NCBI GenBank assembly: GCA_905221605.1
Contig: CAJNDS010000779.1
Coordinates: forward strand, 946,501-982,500
DNA length: 36,000 nt
Reading direction: 5' to 3'
From: Symbiodinium natans
Lineage: Eukaryota; Sar; Dinophyceae; Suessiales; Symbiodiniaceae
The notes under the pieces are model-generated. The model was not told the DNA's origin. It saw only the letters and a list, made by a program, of their open reading frames with translations, and ran no database searches. Shown piece after piece: positions 17,009 through 29,600 of this stretch. Each line of letters starts with the position of its first letter. Within the stretch, counting starts at the first letter, position 1. A program made the position numbers and the translations under genes.

Positions 17009-20000
17009 CTGGGTTTTTCGAGCTTGAGGCTGTCGAACGTGATCGACGTGTTGAAATTTGGAATATAGATACGCACGTATATACATATACACACATACAT
17101 ATATATATAGGAATAAAAGCAATGATATACATTCGCATTCTACCTGTCATTCATATTCTACCTGTTTCTATATACATATACATATATATATATATATATT
17201 ATGCAGCAGCTGTTGTGTAGTGGGCGTTTTAGGTGCAGGTCTGCGAGGTCTCAGTTGTCGTTCCAAGGGGAACATCAAGGTTAAGGTTTGGGATTCTACT
17301 ATGCATTCTATTTCCCCGGAAGTTTAAAGGTTGCAGGGGTCCACTAACTCGACTGCAAAGTTCCCCTCCCTCCCAGAATTGAAAACCCTCACAAAGCCCA
17401 AAGTACCTTAGGAGCCCAGCTTTCTGAAACCGCCCCCCCCCCCCCCCCCCCCCCCCCCCGCACCCCCCCGCAAGCAGCTCAACCCTAAGCCCCTGAAAGG
17501 CATGAACGGCAAGGCCAAGAATCAGAAAGATCATCACCTTAGCCGGCTCCCCAGTTGATCCTAGCTTGCAAGAACCCAGACCTATTGTTGAGGTCACCTA
17601 AGACTTCGAAAAGAAGCTGAAAACTCATGACCTACAAAAAGTAGGTTTGAGGTCCTTCATCTTAAGGTAAGGCAACTAGTACATCATTACTTGCTTTGAC
17701 CCACGGCGCTCGGCTTTTTGGAAGACAGTCAGGGTCTGAATAAGAAATGGGATTTCATGTGCAAGCTCAGGGTTGAACGGACTCTCTGTCTGTGGGTTGG
17801 TTTTAGACACGCCCCCCGCCCCCCGCCCCCCAGTACGGTAGCCCCCTCCCTCCCGCCCCCCTGTCCACCGTAGTTTGCAGGGTTTAGGCGGTTTTACTTT
17901 AGGGTTTTAAGGTAGGTTTGGTCGTGGGTGGGTTTTTAGCGTTTGGGGCGCCCAAAAAAACAACATGCTTAGACTATGACTACGAACCACGGCGAAGCCC
18001 GAAACCCTAAACCCAACATCCCTAAGTCGAAGCCACGGCTTGGTGTTCTTGCGGATTTAGGGAATTAAACAGGGGTATCATGATGATAAGTGCTGTCTCG
18101 GTTTGGACTATAGATTATAGGGGGGTGGAGTCAAGACGGGCAGGTCGAACTGAAACCGAGAATGCAACCGGTCAACCCCGCAAAATACCCCCAAAAAAGG
18201 GCTGAAAAAAGGCCAAAGGCACCAGCTGCGTGAAGATGGAGCGGGCCCAGTGGAGGTCGTTGGCCACGAGGGTGGTGGTCAGCCCGGTCATGGTCAAAGC
18301 AAGGGCCAGCAAGGCGATCTCGGAGCTGTTGAACGACTCGACCTTCAAAGTAAATACGACAAAGCACAATAGTTGAATAAACATAGTAAGACTTATTCTG
18401 AACTCATTAACTATTCACAACTATTATCCATTAATCATGATTTCTAAGCATTAAAAACTTTAAAACAATGTTGGATGTGAAAAGAATATTGGACGTCTCC
18501 AAGTACTCCCAAGCCCAGATCTCCCAACAACCCCCCAGCCTTGTAGGGCTGGAAGTAATAGTGAAGACCTGCAGAGGCTGTCAGGATCAGGCTCACGGCT
18601 TCCATCTGCAGGGCCTTAGACGGAGCAGCCGTGGACTCGGGAACTGTCTGGGATTCGGCATGTTGGGCCGGTGGGGTTTAGGGCTTTGAGATGCGGCTTA
18701 TAGGAGTTTGTGCTCAGGCTTTTACCATGAGGCCAATGACGAGCAAGCATCTGTCACCTGAAGCCCTGAAGCCCGACAGAACCCTAAACCTGGCAGGCCA
18801 CAGGCGACAGCGTCACAGGCAGCATGGTGGTGACCAAAGCCAAAAGCATCTTCCGTGCCAGGCGTTCCACCTCACAGCTGTTGAGGTTGGGCGGCGGCAG
18901 GGTACTGGCAGGGTAGGGCAGGGCAGAGGTTAAGGGTGTAGGGTGTAGGGTGTGGGGCTTAGGGTTTGTGGTGTAGGGTGTAGGGTTTAGGGTGTAGGTT
19001 TATAGGGTGTAGGCTTTAAGGTGTGGTGGGGTAAGGCAAGCGTGGGCTCGAGTTTCGGGTCAAAGGAGCCTCGAAGGCATCTCAGGATGCACATGCGAAG
19101 TACACCACACCAAACGCCAAACCCTTTTGCCTAAACCTACACCCTTTTTTTGCAGCTACACCCTTAAACCCTTAAACCCTCAACCCTTTTGCTTCCGGGC
19201 TGTCGAAACGCCTTTTTTCTAACCCTACTAAACCGGTTCTGCGCAGGGCCCCTCTTCGAGTCTCACGATTCACACATTGACCGCCTTCGGGCTCCCCAGT
19301 GGTCGAGTTGGATTCTCTGCACATATTTGGTTAAAGGCAAGAACTATGGTAGCCCGGTACCCATGTGATATTCAGGGTACCCCCCGCCCATTTTGGGGTT
19401 GGTTACTTGATAAGGGAACATTGAAGCAACAAAAAGAGAGCAAAGGGTACTGGGCTACCAAGAAAACAATGGCATGTCTAACTGGGGTATTAAAGTGGTC
19501 CGGGGGCTGGCTGAATGCTTACAGGTGCCAACGCTTTAGGGTTTAAGGTTTTTCCCTCCTGCACAGCCGGAGCAAATCCGCATCGCAGGCGATTGCGAGT
19601 CTTAGTTGGTTGGTCGTGGTTTAGGGTTTAGGGTTTAGGGTTTAGGGTTTAGGGTTTAGGGTTTAGGGTTTAGAGTTTCTTTCTTTTTTTCTTTCTGCGC
19701 ACCTAACCCCCCTCAATTAAGGAGGGCCGCCCGGAGGCGTGCGTAACATGACTCAGCGGACTAACCGATGTTGTGGGGTTTCCGGTTTAGGGTTTCTCTC
19801 TCTCTCTCTCTCTGCCGCTGCCAGGGTTTAGGGTTTAGGGTTTAGGGTTAGGGTTTACGGTTTTGGGGTTTAGGGTTTAGGGTTTAGGGTTTAGGGTTTA
19901 GGGTTTAGGGTTTACTGTCAGACTATTGCATGGCTTCTCCCACCTCCCACACGGAGCAGTCGACTCTGTAGGCCTCCCAGGACATCGAGGGCTTCGGGTT

Positions 20001-23000
20001 GGGTCTGGGGCTCTGTCGTAGCCCTAAACCCTAAACCCTAAACCCTAAACCCTAATTAAACCCTTGACAGAAGCAGCCTGCATCAGGTAGGCCACATGAG
20101 GCCGCATGGGCTCCTGGCGGAACTGGACCTAGGCCAGGGCCGCTTTCAGAGAGTCGGCTGACGTTGGTTTTGAGGCGTTGAGGGTGGTGCGTCTGGGATA
20201 TACAGGGGCTGAGACCTTAGGTTGCAACTCAAGCTGCCCCCGAAGGTCATCTTCTGAAAGAGGGTTGAGGCAGGAGAGGCCCTTATAAAAGTCAGGCGAA
20301 CGGGCTCCTCAAATGGCATGCCTCTTGGCCCCCTGAACAGAAGAAACGAAGCCGGATGGGCCCCGTGAGTTACCATTGAGAAAGAACACGCTTGGATGCC
20401 TCACAGAGCACATGGGTGGTTGTCAAAATTATGGTCCCTTTTTGGATCCCTATTTTAATACGGTACCTGATATTTAGGGTACCCCAAAAGGGATTATAAT
20501 TTTGACAGCCACCCACATGACTGAAGTGAAAACCCGAACGAATCGAGAAGCACGTGCTGCGCTAAAGGTAAAGTTGCTACGGCTTTTCGTGACCCTGTCA
20601 CCGTGCAAGAGCCCTCAAACGATGAAAGCCGACAGGTAGAGCAACGATCTTCTGAAAAAGGCCTCGAACAATCGTCGTGTTGAGAACAACTTGAAAGCCT
20701 CAAGCCACACAACCCTTTCTCCCCCTGAACCCTAAACCCTAAACCCTAAACCCTAAACCCTAAACCCTAAACCCTCTTTAAGTCTTAAAGCTTCCCATGT
20801 AGGCCCAGGCCGCCACGTACAGCCAGCTACCCGCGCCCAGCGCGAAGCACGCGCAAACGGAGGCCACTACCAGGGCCTCTCTGGCTTCGGGAATCTCAGG
20901 GGCCTGAAGGGTCTGAAGGGTCTGAAGGGTCTGAAGGGTCTGAAGGGTTAAGGGTTTAGGGTCTGGGTTTAGGGTTTAGGGTTTCGACTTGGTACACTTC
21001 ACGATTTGTGCGTAGGGTTTAGGGTTTAGGGTTTAGGGCTTAGGTGTCAGGGTTTAGGTTCGGCAACGAGGATCTCAGGTCACTCTATGGACCGGAGAGA
21101 GGCCAGCCAGCACCATGTTAGGCCCATCCTATGTGGGCACGGCAACCAACCCTCTCAGCGCCAGTGGGCAGCTAGTTGTTCCAATTCGAAAACTAGGAGC
21201 CCTCCTTGGTGCCCTGGTGCCCTGCTGTTGAGTCGAGGTCTTATGTTTCAGCTTTTCGGCAGCAGCTTGCACTTGCATGCGTGTTTCTGAAGGGGGGGGG
21301 GGGGGGCCGGGGAAGGAGCCGGGTGGGATCCCGCAACCCTCAATCCTGAGCCCCTGAAAATTCTCGAAACCTGAACCCCTCAAGAATCATCCGGCCCCCT
21401 TCCAAGCCGACCAACTCCGCCAAGCTGCCAGGACGGCGGCTGCCGGGCCTGGGGGCAGGAAGTCCCAGTGCAGTTCCTGGCGGTGGTGGCGTGGTCGCAC
21501 TGGCACAAGGCTGGCAAAGCTCCCAGAGCTAACTGTCTCAGCTTGCCAGGCGGCTGTAAACTGTAGGTGGCTCTGGGTACTAGCTTTCGTGATGCTACGC
21601 CCTGCCTGACAAGATGCCTTGCCGCATCCTTTGAACAGATGCACCACTTAGTTCCCAAGCACCCAGAAGACCTTAACAGATGCACCACGTAGTTCCCAAG
21701 CACCCAGAAGACCTTAGGCACCCCGAACCCATAAACGCCATACTCCCCTAAGGCGGCTGAGGTACCCCTCCCAGGCGTTCTGGCCGGAGGCGGAAGACGA
21801 CCAGGTACCTGGGAAAGCCCTACACCCTAAACCCTAAACCCTAAAACCCTAAAACCCTGAAACCCTAAACCCTAAACCCTAAACCCTAAACCCTAAACCC
21901 TAAACCCTAAACCCTAGACCCTAAACCCTAAACCCTAAACCCTAAGCCCTAAGCCCTAAGCCCTAAACCCTAAACCCTAAACTAAACCCTGGCGCATCCT
22001 TGCACCTCCTTTTGGGATTTAAGGGAGTTTGGGTTTCGGGCCTGGGAGCCTCGGACACCTGGAGGCCGCAGCCCAAAATCCCAGAGCCAAAGCCTGCAAG
22101 ACATTTCGACTGCTTCACTAGACCCCAAGAGTAACCTGGGACAAAAAGGCTGCCCTTTTGGTTCAAGAAAGGGCTTTTCAGGGCCCCTGAACCCTAAAAA
22201 ACGGGGAAGAAGGACCCCTAAACCCGAAAAAAAGGCTCATAAGGGCCCCTAAACCCTAAACAACGGGGAATAAAGGTCCCTCCTCCGGGTCTTAGTTCAG
22301 ACTTTCGGGCGCAGCTGCTTGCCAAAGGCCGCGGTGAAGGCCTGCCAGCCAGCAAGCGCACTGAAGGGTTTAGGGTTTAGGGTTTAGGGTTTAGGGCTTA
22401 AGGTTTGGGGGTTCCGGGTTTAGGGATTAGACGCTCCACACAGCGACGCTCCGAATGCCGGATACTGTGCCGCATGCCCTGTCAGCCTCTGTCAGCTCTG
22501 AACACAGCCTGGCCTAAATGACCCTGAGCCCTGAACACCAAACCCTAAACCCAAAACCCAAACCCAAAACCCAAAACCCTAAACCCTAACAACAACCCAG
22601 CCGGGAGGAAGACGTTGGTGCCCACCACCGCCGCCAGCCAGCCGCCTTTAAGTACGCCAAGACCAGCCTTGGCCACGGCTTCAGCAGTTTGGTTTAGGGT
22701 TTAGGGTTTAGGGTTTAGGGTTTAGGGTTTAGGGTTTAGGGTTTAGGGTTTAGGGTTTAGGGTTTAGGGTTTAGGGTTTATGGTTTAGGGGTTTAGGGTT
22801 TAGGGTTTAGGGTTTAGGGTTTAGGGTTTAGGGTTTAGGGTTTAGGGTTTAGGGTTAGAGGGTTTAGGGTTTAGGGTTTAGGGTTTTGGGTTTAGGGTTT
22901 AGGGTTTAGGGTTTAGGGTTTAGGGTTTAGGGTTTAGGGTTTAGGGTTTTGGGTTTTGGGTTTAGGGTTTAGGGTTTGGCGTTTAGGGTTTAGGGTTTAG

Positions 23001-26000
23001 GGTTTAGGGTTTAGGGTTTAGGGTTTACAGTAGGGTTTAGGGTTTAGGGTTTAGGGTTTTGGGTTTAGGGTTTAGGGTTTAGGCTTAAGAACCTCCCAAA
23101 AATCAAAGATAATAATCCCTATGTGGCCCTTATAAGGCAGAATATTTTTTTGTACTAAGGCAGACAATTTTGTTTTTTTGGGGGGTTTCTTAAGCAAATA
23201 GTGGGGGAGCTTCTGAGTTCAGGAGGGCTTCTAGGGCATTTAGTTTCATGGGCTTTTGCAGGACCCAACTTTGCGAATTGCGAATACGCTGAACAAGACC
23301 TTCTAACAAGCCCGCCGCTTCGAACCACAAACCCAACTCAACTTCCCAGACTTAAGCAAAAGAGCCTAAGTGAAGAACACCCAACACAACAGGGCTGAGA
23401 ACCAAACAATGCCGTTGCAGTCTTGCCGCCGTTCTCGACGTTGAAATCATAAGGGTTCATAGGGTTTAGGGTGTTCAACCCTGACCCGTGGCAAGTCGCA
23501 ACGAGGACCGCTGGCCAGATGGACATCAGCACATGCGCGTGGTGCACTGTCTTCTCCATCCCCATCAGGGCCAGAAGGCACTCCTCCGTGTTTCGAGAGC
23601 ACGAGCGATTGCGGCTGTCAAAACCAAACCAGGAGAAATAGAAGTAGTGTTTGTGACATCCAACCCTTCCCTAAACCCTAAACCCTAAACCCTAAACCCA
23701 GAAATGCCCAGGTTCTGCTGACATCTGGGGCCCGCCAGAAGTCTGCCCTTGCGCGATGTCCACCGGGAGCAGGAAGTACTCCAGGAGGTCCTGCGCCGAT
23801 CTGCGGCTTGCTCGCAACCACTGAGGGTTTAGGGTTTAGGGTTTAGGGTTTGGGGTTTAGGGTTTAGGGTTTAGGGTTTAGGGTTTAGGGTTTAGGGTTT
23901 AGGGTTTAGGGTTTAAAGTTTAAGGTTTAGGGTCCTTTTTTGCCACCCGCCTAGCTGATGCAGAACATCGCACTGCAGGAGGGTTTAGGGTTTAGGGGTT
24001 AGGGGTTAGGGGTTAGGGGTTAGGGGTTAGGGGTTTAGGGTTTTTTTCCACCAGAGCCACATCGCGAGGAATTTGTCGTGCGGTTTAGGGTTGAGGGGTT
24101 TAGGGTTGAGGGGTTTAGGGTTTAGGGTTTAGGGTTTAGGGTTTAGGGTTTAGGGTTTAGGGTTTAGGGTTTAGGGTTTAGGGTTTAGGGTTTAGCGTTT
24201 AGCGTTTAGGGTTTAGGGTTTAGGGCTTTTGTTTAGGGTTCCCTCCCTCTATCCGGTTTTTTGAAAACAAGACATATCACCTCAATATCGCAAAATTCTG
24301 GAAGAGTCTGAAAAGGACAGACCTGCCCAATTTGAGACTGCGCTCAGCAGAACACCCGCCTGCGTTCCCTGCTGCAAGCTCTGGAAGGCCTGCGTCTGCA
24401 TGGCACCAGACCTCTATCTGCTCTGCGCGGGCGCAACCGGGCACAGCTTCCATGCGGTTTAGGGTTTAGGGTTTAGGGTTTAGGGTTTAGGGTTTAGGGT
24501 TTAGGGTTTAGGGTTTAGGGTTTAGGGTTTAGGGTTTAGGGTTTAGGGTTTAGGGTTTAGGGTTTAGGGTTTTCCTTTCGAATCCGTTGACTTGGTGGCT
24601 CTCAGTGGGGAATCAAGGGCTTCGGGTGCCCCATGAAATCCGTCGAGGGGTCCCAAGAGCACCAGGCACCTCAGGGCCCCCAACTTCCTAGAGGAAGTTG
24701 GGACACTGTCTTCTTGGTGTCTTAAGTGCCACAGCACCAGCTTGGTGATCTGGAGACCGACCCTTTCTGCAGCCACCCCTTTTGGTGGCTCTTGGGCTCC
24801 TCTTGGGTTTGCCCCAACCCTTTGACCCAAAAACCCTCAAGCCCAAAGGCTGTCGGGCCGAAAGGGTTCGGCCCCATCTTTGCGGGCAGGGGGGCATGGC
24901 TACGCCGGCAACGGCGGCGAAGGCCATCAGCCTCGGGCCGTGAAAGGAAGATGCCCCCTTAACATGAGACGAAAAACTCCTTCTGCTTCGCCTGCTGTGA
25001 TGGACAGAAATACAACTGCCTTGCCGTACTCTTGTCAGTGGAGCTTGATATACCAACCAGCTACCATGAGCACAAAGCCAAGCCCATGCTCCAAAGCCAA
25101 GCCATGCTCAAACCAAGCAGCTGGTTGAGCAGCGTGGCGCTTGCCGCCCTCTCAGCTTTGGCGCCCGTGACCTCGGGAGGTGCGCCGAGATTCGGTTGAA
25201 GAAGGCCCCCTCTTTTCAAGATATCTCCTGAGGTGGGAAACCCGGAACTGCCAAACGGGAAGATGCTTCAAGCTTGGAAGAAGGGCTTTGCGAGGCTTTT
25301 TTTGGGAGGCCTCTGAACCTCGAAGCCTAAGAGATGCTCTCTCTCTCTGACGTGTTCAGCGTGATGCTTGACGAAACTCGGGCCCTTACACTGCCGACGG
25401 CAGAGGCAAAAAGGGCCAAGTTCTTGATGATATAGAAGGCCACATACCGCACCACCTCCCCGGCAATCACAGGGCATTGTAGGCATAAAGTAGGAGCAGT
25501 CCGAGAACCTTTCGCATGTAACTGCAATACTCTTGACGAATGAAGAGTCATGAGTAAGGATTGCCATCCTCATCCTCATCGCAACGAAGAATCACGATCA
25601 TCAGAAGCATCACAGCCAATCACAGCCAGTCTTCACGACCAGAATGGTCAGAATTGTGGAGGAAATCATGAACAGGAAGAGAAACTGAACCCACCAACCC
25701 CGGCTCCTTCGGGCGAGTCGTGGCGCACTCCACACATTGCAGGACGTTGCTGTCCCCGCGGGCGTGGTCTTCCATACAGCGGGTGCACCTGATTCTACTT
25801 CGAGTCCCCACAGAGCCCTTCAAAACAAATACGTATTTACTTCGATCATGCCACACCCTTCAGCTACCCCCATCCTGCCGCTTCGGACAGCTGGTTGAGG
25901 ATACTTCGCCACAGGATTTCGCCAACTCCCAGGCTCCCTACGTTTGGGATCGTTTGGGATCCGACTTAGGCCCCCCAGCGACTGTTGACCCCACATGGCC

Positions 26001-26545
26001 AAGCTTAGCTGAGCTTAAGCTCCACTTTCACAGCGGCTTCTGTTTTTAAAGGGGAGCACGCCAGTACCGAGCCACAAATCCCAAACCACCCCCGGCTTCA
26101 GCTCCGCCACCCAGGGCCGGTGTAGCCGCCGGAGCACATGGGTATGATCACCTGCGCTGCCCGCTCGTGTGGGTAGGGCCCACAGACCCTAAACCCTAAA
26201 CCCTAAACCCTTGGGGTAGAACCTGCGATTAAAAAAAAGTAAAGAAACACTCGCACATGAGGCCCTTGCCGCACCTGCACGGGTTCGCCAGGGCCCGAGC
26301 TGGCGTTGAGCAGGCCTCATGAAGCCACCCCGAGCCCGAGGAGGCTTCTGGGCTTAGATTTGTCCCTGCAAAACAGACCACAAAAACCGCTGCTAGGGCA
26401 TCGGGCACCCTTATGCCCTCAGAAACCCGAAGCCCTAAACCCGAAACCGGAAACCCTTTGCCCGAAGCCCGAATTCAGCCCTTGAGCAGCACAGAGTTTT
26501 CCCGACTCGGGTCGCTGAGGTCTCAGGGTGGTTAGGGTTTAGGGT

Positions 26546-26633
<88 letters not shown>

Positions 26634-29600
26634 GGTTTAGGGTAATTGGGGTTCTGTGGCCTCCCGGGCAGGCCAGATCACTTGGGCACTGGTACCACTC
26701 GGACAGGTCGTCTGCACGGAGGGGGTCCAGAACGACCTGGGAGTTTGGGCGTTTTGGCTACCTGTTTGTTTCTCTTTCTTTGTTGTTTGAGTTACGAACA
26801 TTTTTTGATAGTTATTTGATAGTTATTCAAATTTGAATATCTACTTATATGATCTTGTTTAGCTCTCCCGGTGGGGGGAAGGGGGGGCAGGGGAAGGGGG
26901 GACAGGCTTCGTGGGGCTTGGGGGCTTAGGGGCACTAGAGGCGTGACAGGCCGCACATGAGACTTGCTGGCAGTGCAAGAGGAGCTGAAAGAATGGATCC
27001 ACAGCTCAATCGACGGACTCATCTAGACCAACGGGGCCCATGCGTTCTCAACACCAAGGCAACCCAAACACAAGCAAGGCCCCTCAAGGCCAGCGTGCAA
27101 ACAGACTGGCATGTAGAAAAAGTAAGGTCGCGCCTAGTCTCTACCAAAATGGAGGGTCCGTCCAGTTTTGTTCAAAAAGAACCAGGACTCCCATCCCCCC
27201 CCCCCCCCTTGAGTTCAAGAAGTATGGCTCGGCTGCTGCCCCTAAACCCTAAACCCTGAACCCTGGGTTTGCTTGTTTGCTTTGCCCACCTGCCTGGCTG
27301 GGCCTGGGGTTGGGAGTCGTGAGATTTGGCTCCGCACTTTGAGCACGTTCCAAAGGGCCCCCCGGGGCGCGAGCCATGAAGCCCGCTGGCACACCCAGCA
27401 TCGTCGGCTCGCAAGAGATTGTCACGTTGCTGACGGCCGGGCAGCGGGTGCAGCTTGTGCTGTGCATGGTGAGTCCTTACATACACTCCCCTAAACCCTA
27501 ATTTGCCACTGGACTGAAGGCAAACCCTTTTTTTAAACCCTAAACCCGAAACCCTAATCACGCTGCTGAAAACGAAACTTTCCCCAAAGCCGGGCGTCGC
27601 GTGTGGCCTTTCGAGCATGATTGGCAACTTGCCTCGCCCTGCTTGTTCACCCACCCCAGCCCTCGGCCGCACCTGAGTTGTGCTTTAAATCCTCTGAAAG
27701 TTCCCTTGCAAGGAAATAAAGTGCAGTTTACATGCAACGATTTATGAACAGGTTCCCTTTAAGGAAACAAGTGTAATTTGACTGAAACTATTTCTGAATA
27801 AATTCCCTTACAAGGAAATGAATCGACTTATCCCCAAAGCACAACCCAGGGGCGCAAGGTTTCCAAGCTGCAGGTTGCCAGTCTCCAGGTCAGTTTCGAA
27901 CTGGCACCCAGGCGAAGCCAAGCAGTCCACAGAGCCAATCCTGGGCTGTACGGGGATCTTATGGGGTTTAGGGTTTTGGGTCTAGGGTTTAGGGCCCCGT
28001 AGAACGAAACGATGAGTCAGTGCGCCATCTATCCTTACTTCGGTCACTTAGTTGAAGCTCCTTGGAAAGCCTTAGAAACAGCAGCCCAAGACACACCAGG
28101 GAGCTCGCCATGGCCTGTCCCGGCCGCAATGTGTCGACACGGAGGCTTGCAACGCTCGCATTGCCGAGGGTCACAAAGATCCCCGCCGAAGGCGCGCCAC
28201 CGCCGACCACTGCCATGTCTTGCACTTTCAGGTCCCCCTGCGCAGAAAGGGCGCCACCTCGCCCGGACGCTGCGCAAGCCCGGAAGAGCGACGTGCCTCG
28301 CACGGTCAGGTTGCCCAGAACGTAGAGGCATCCGCCTTCGCGCGCGGTTGCGGGCCCCATTCGCAGCCCAGCTTCAAAGCGGGCACTGCGCCCAACGTAT
28401 ACTCCCCCACCGAGGTCGTGCGCCAACGAGTTGAGGACATCAATCTCTGTGCTTACAGTCATGCTCCCATTCCGCACATAGATGCTGCCTCAGTGCAAGA
28501 AGCATGGGTCAGGCAGACCGCGGGTTTTAAATCCTCACCATTGCTTGACATGATAGATGTGTACCAGTGGCCATCGGTTACTGTATGAAAGAATGCAGAA
28601 TACATGGTCCGGACATCGCCCAGCGTCAAGGGCAATGCGCTTGCTAAGTTTGCATGGCGCCCTGTTTTATTGTGGTGCGCTGTTGTTCCCCACCCTCGGT
28701 GTGGGGTTGTTAGATGTCAAACTCATCTGTTCTCCTCGCCCGGAATTCTTCTCCTCGCCTGGAACTCTTCAACTCGCCCGGTCTACTCCTCGCGCATCTT
28801 TGGAGTCCCAACCCCAAAGTGCCCTTGGAGTGTGCAACTCTAGAGTGTCTCTGGAGTGCCCAACCCCAGAGTCTCCCTGGAGTGCCCGCCCAGCCACAGA
28901 GTCTTTCTAGAGTGCCCAACCCCAGAATCTCCCTAGAGTGCCCAACCCGTGCCCAACCCAAATCCCAGCCCAGAGTCTCCCTGGAGTGCCCAACCCCAGA
29001 GTCTTCCTGGAGTGCCCAACCGCAGGGTGTGCCCGGGGTGCCCAGCCCCAGAGTTTTTTCTGGAGTGCCCAACCCCAGAGTCTCGTGGCCAACCCCAGAG
29101 TGTCCCCGGAGTGCCCAGCCCCAGAGTGTCCCTGGAGTGCCCAACCCCAGAGTATCTCTACCAAGAGAGGATGGGGATGTTCGAAGTAAAGTGTCTTTTC
29201 GTTGGTCTTGGAGATATTTTGCCCAGAGAGTGCCACTCTTGGGGTGCCCATGCGCAGGGGCCGCGGGGACACAGAGTGTCCATGCTCCAAGATTCTGAAA
29301 CATAGTTCAGCAAACGTCCTAGGAGCATGCGCCGCGCACCCTTGTTGTAGTATGGAGTATGGGGAATCTGTAATATTAGGGGGGGGGTTAATCTCCGTAA
29401 ACCTTTTTGCAAGGGACTCGACTGCTGCCCTAAACCCTAAACCCTAAAACCTCAACCCTCAACACCATGCAGCTGCTTGCACAACCTAAACCCTAAATCC
29501 CAGCACATTCGTCCTGATTGTACCAAGGTGCCTCCTTTCTTTGACGTACACCACCTACAGCTGAAAGCGCCGGCGACGTGGAGATCACCGTTGTCCAGGC

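Noticed and set aside
21380-21721. 113-codon minus-strand gene
   Set aside because: It crosses a recent 41-bp tandem duplication and has mixed composition; only a short piece (ELHWDFLPPG) might be an exon.
22692-23092. True telomere or chromosome end
   Set aside because: Arrays occur in both orientations, dozens of times, with coding exons between them and unique DNA on both sides.
28710-29303. Genes on both strands (194 and 197 codons)
   Set aside because: Both are translations of a 26-bp minisatellite that happens to lack stops.
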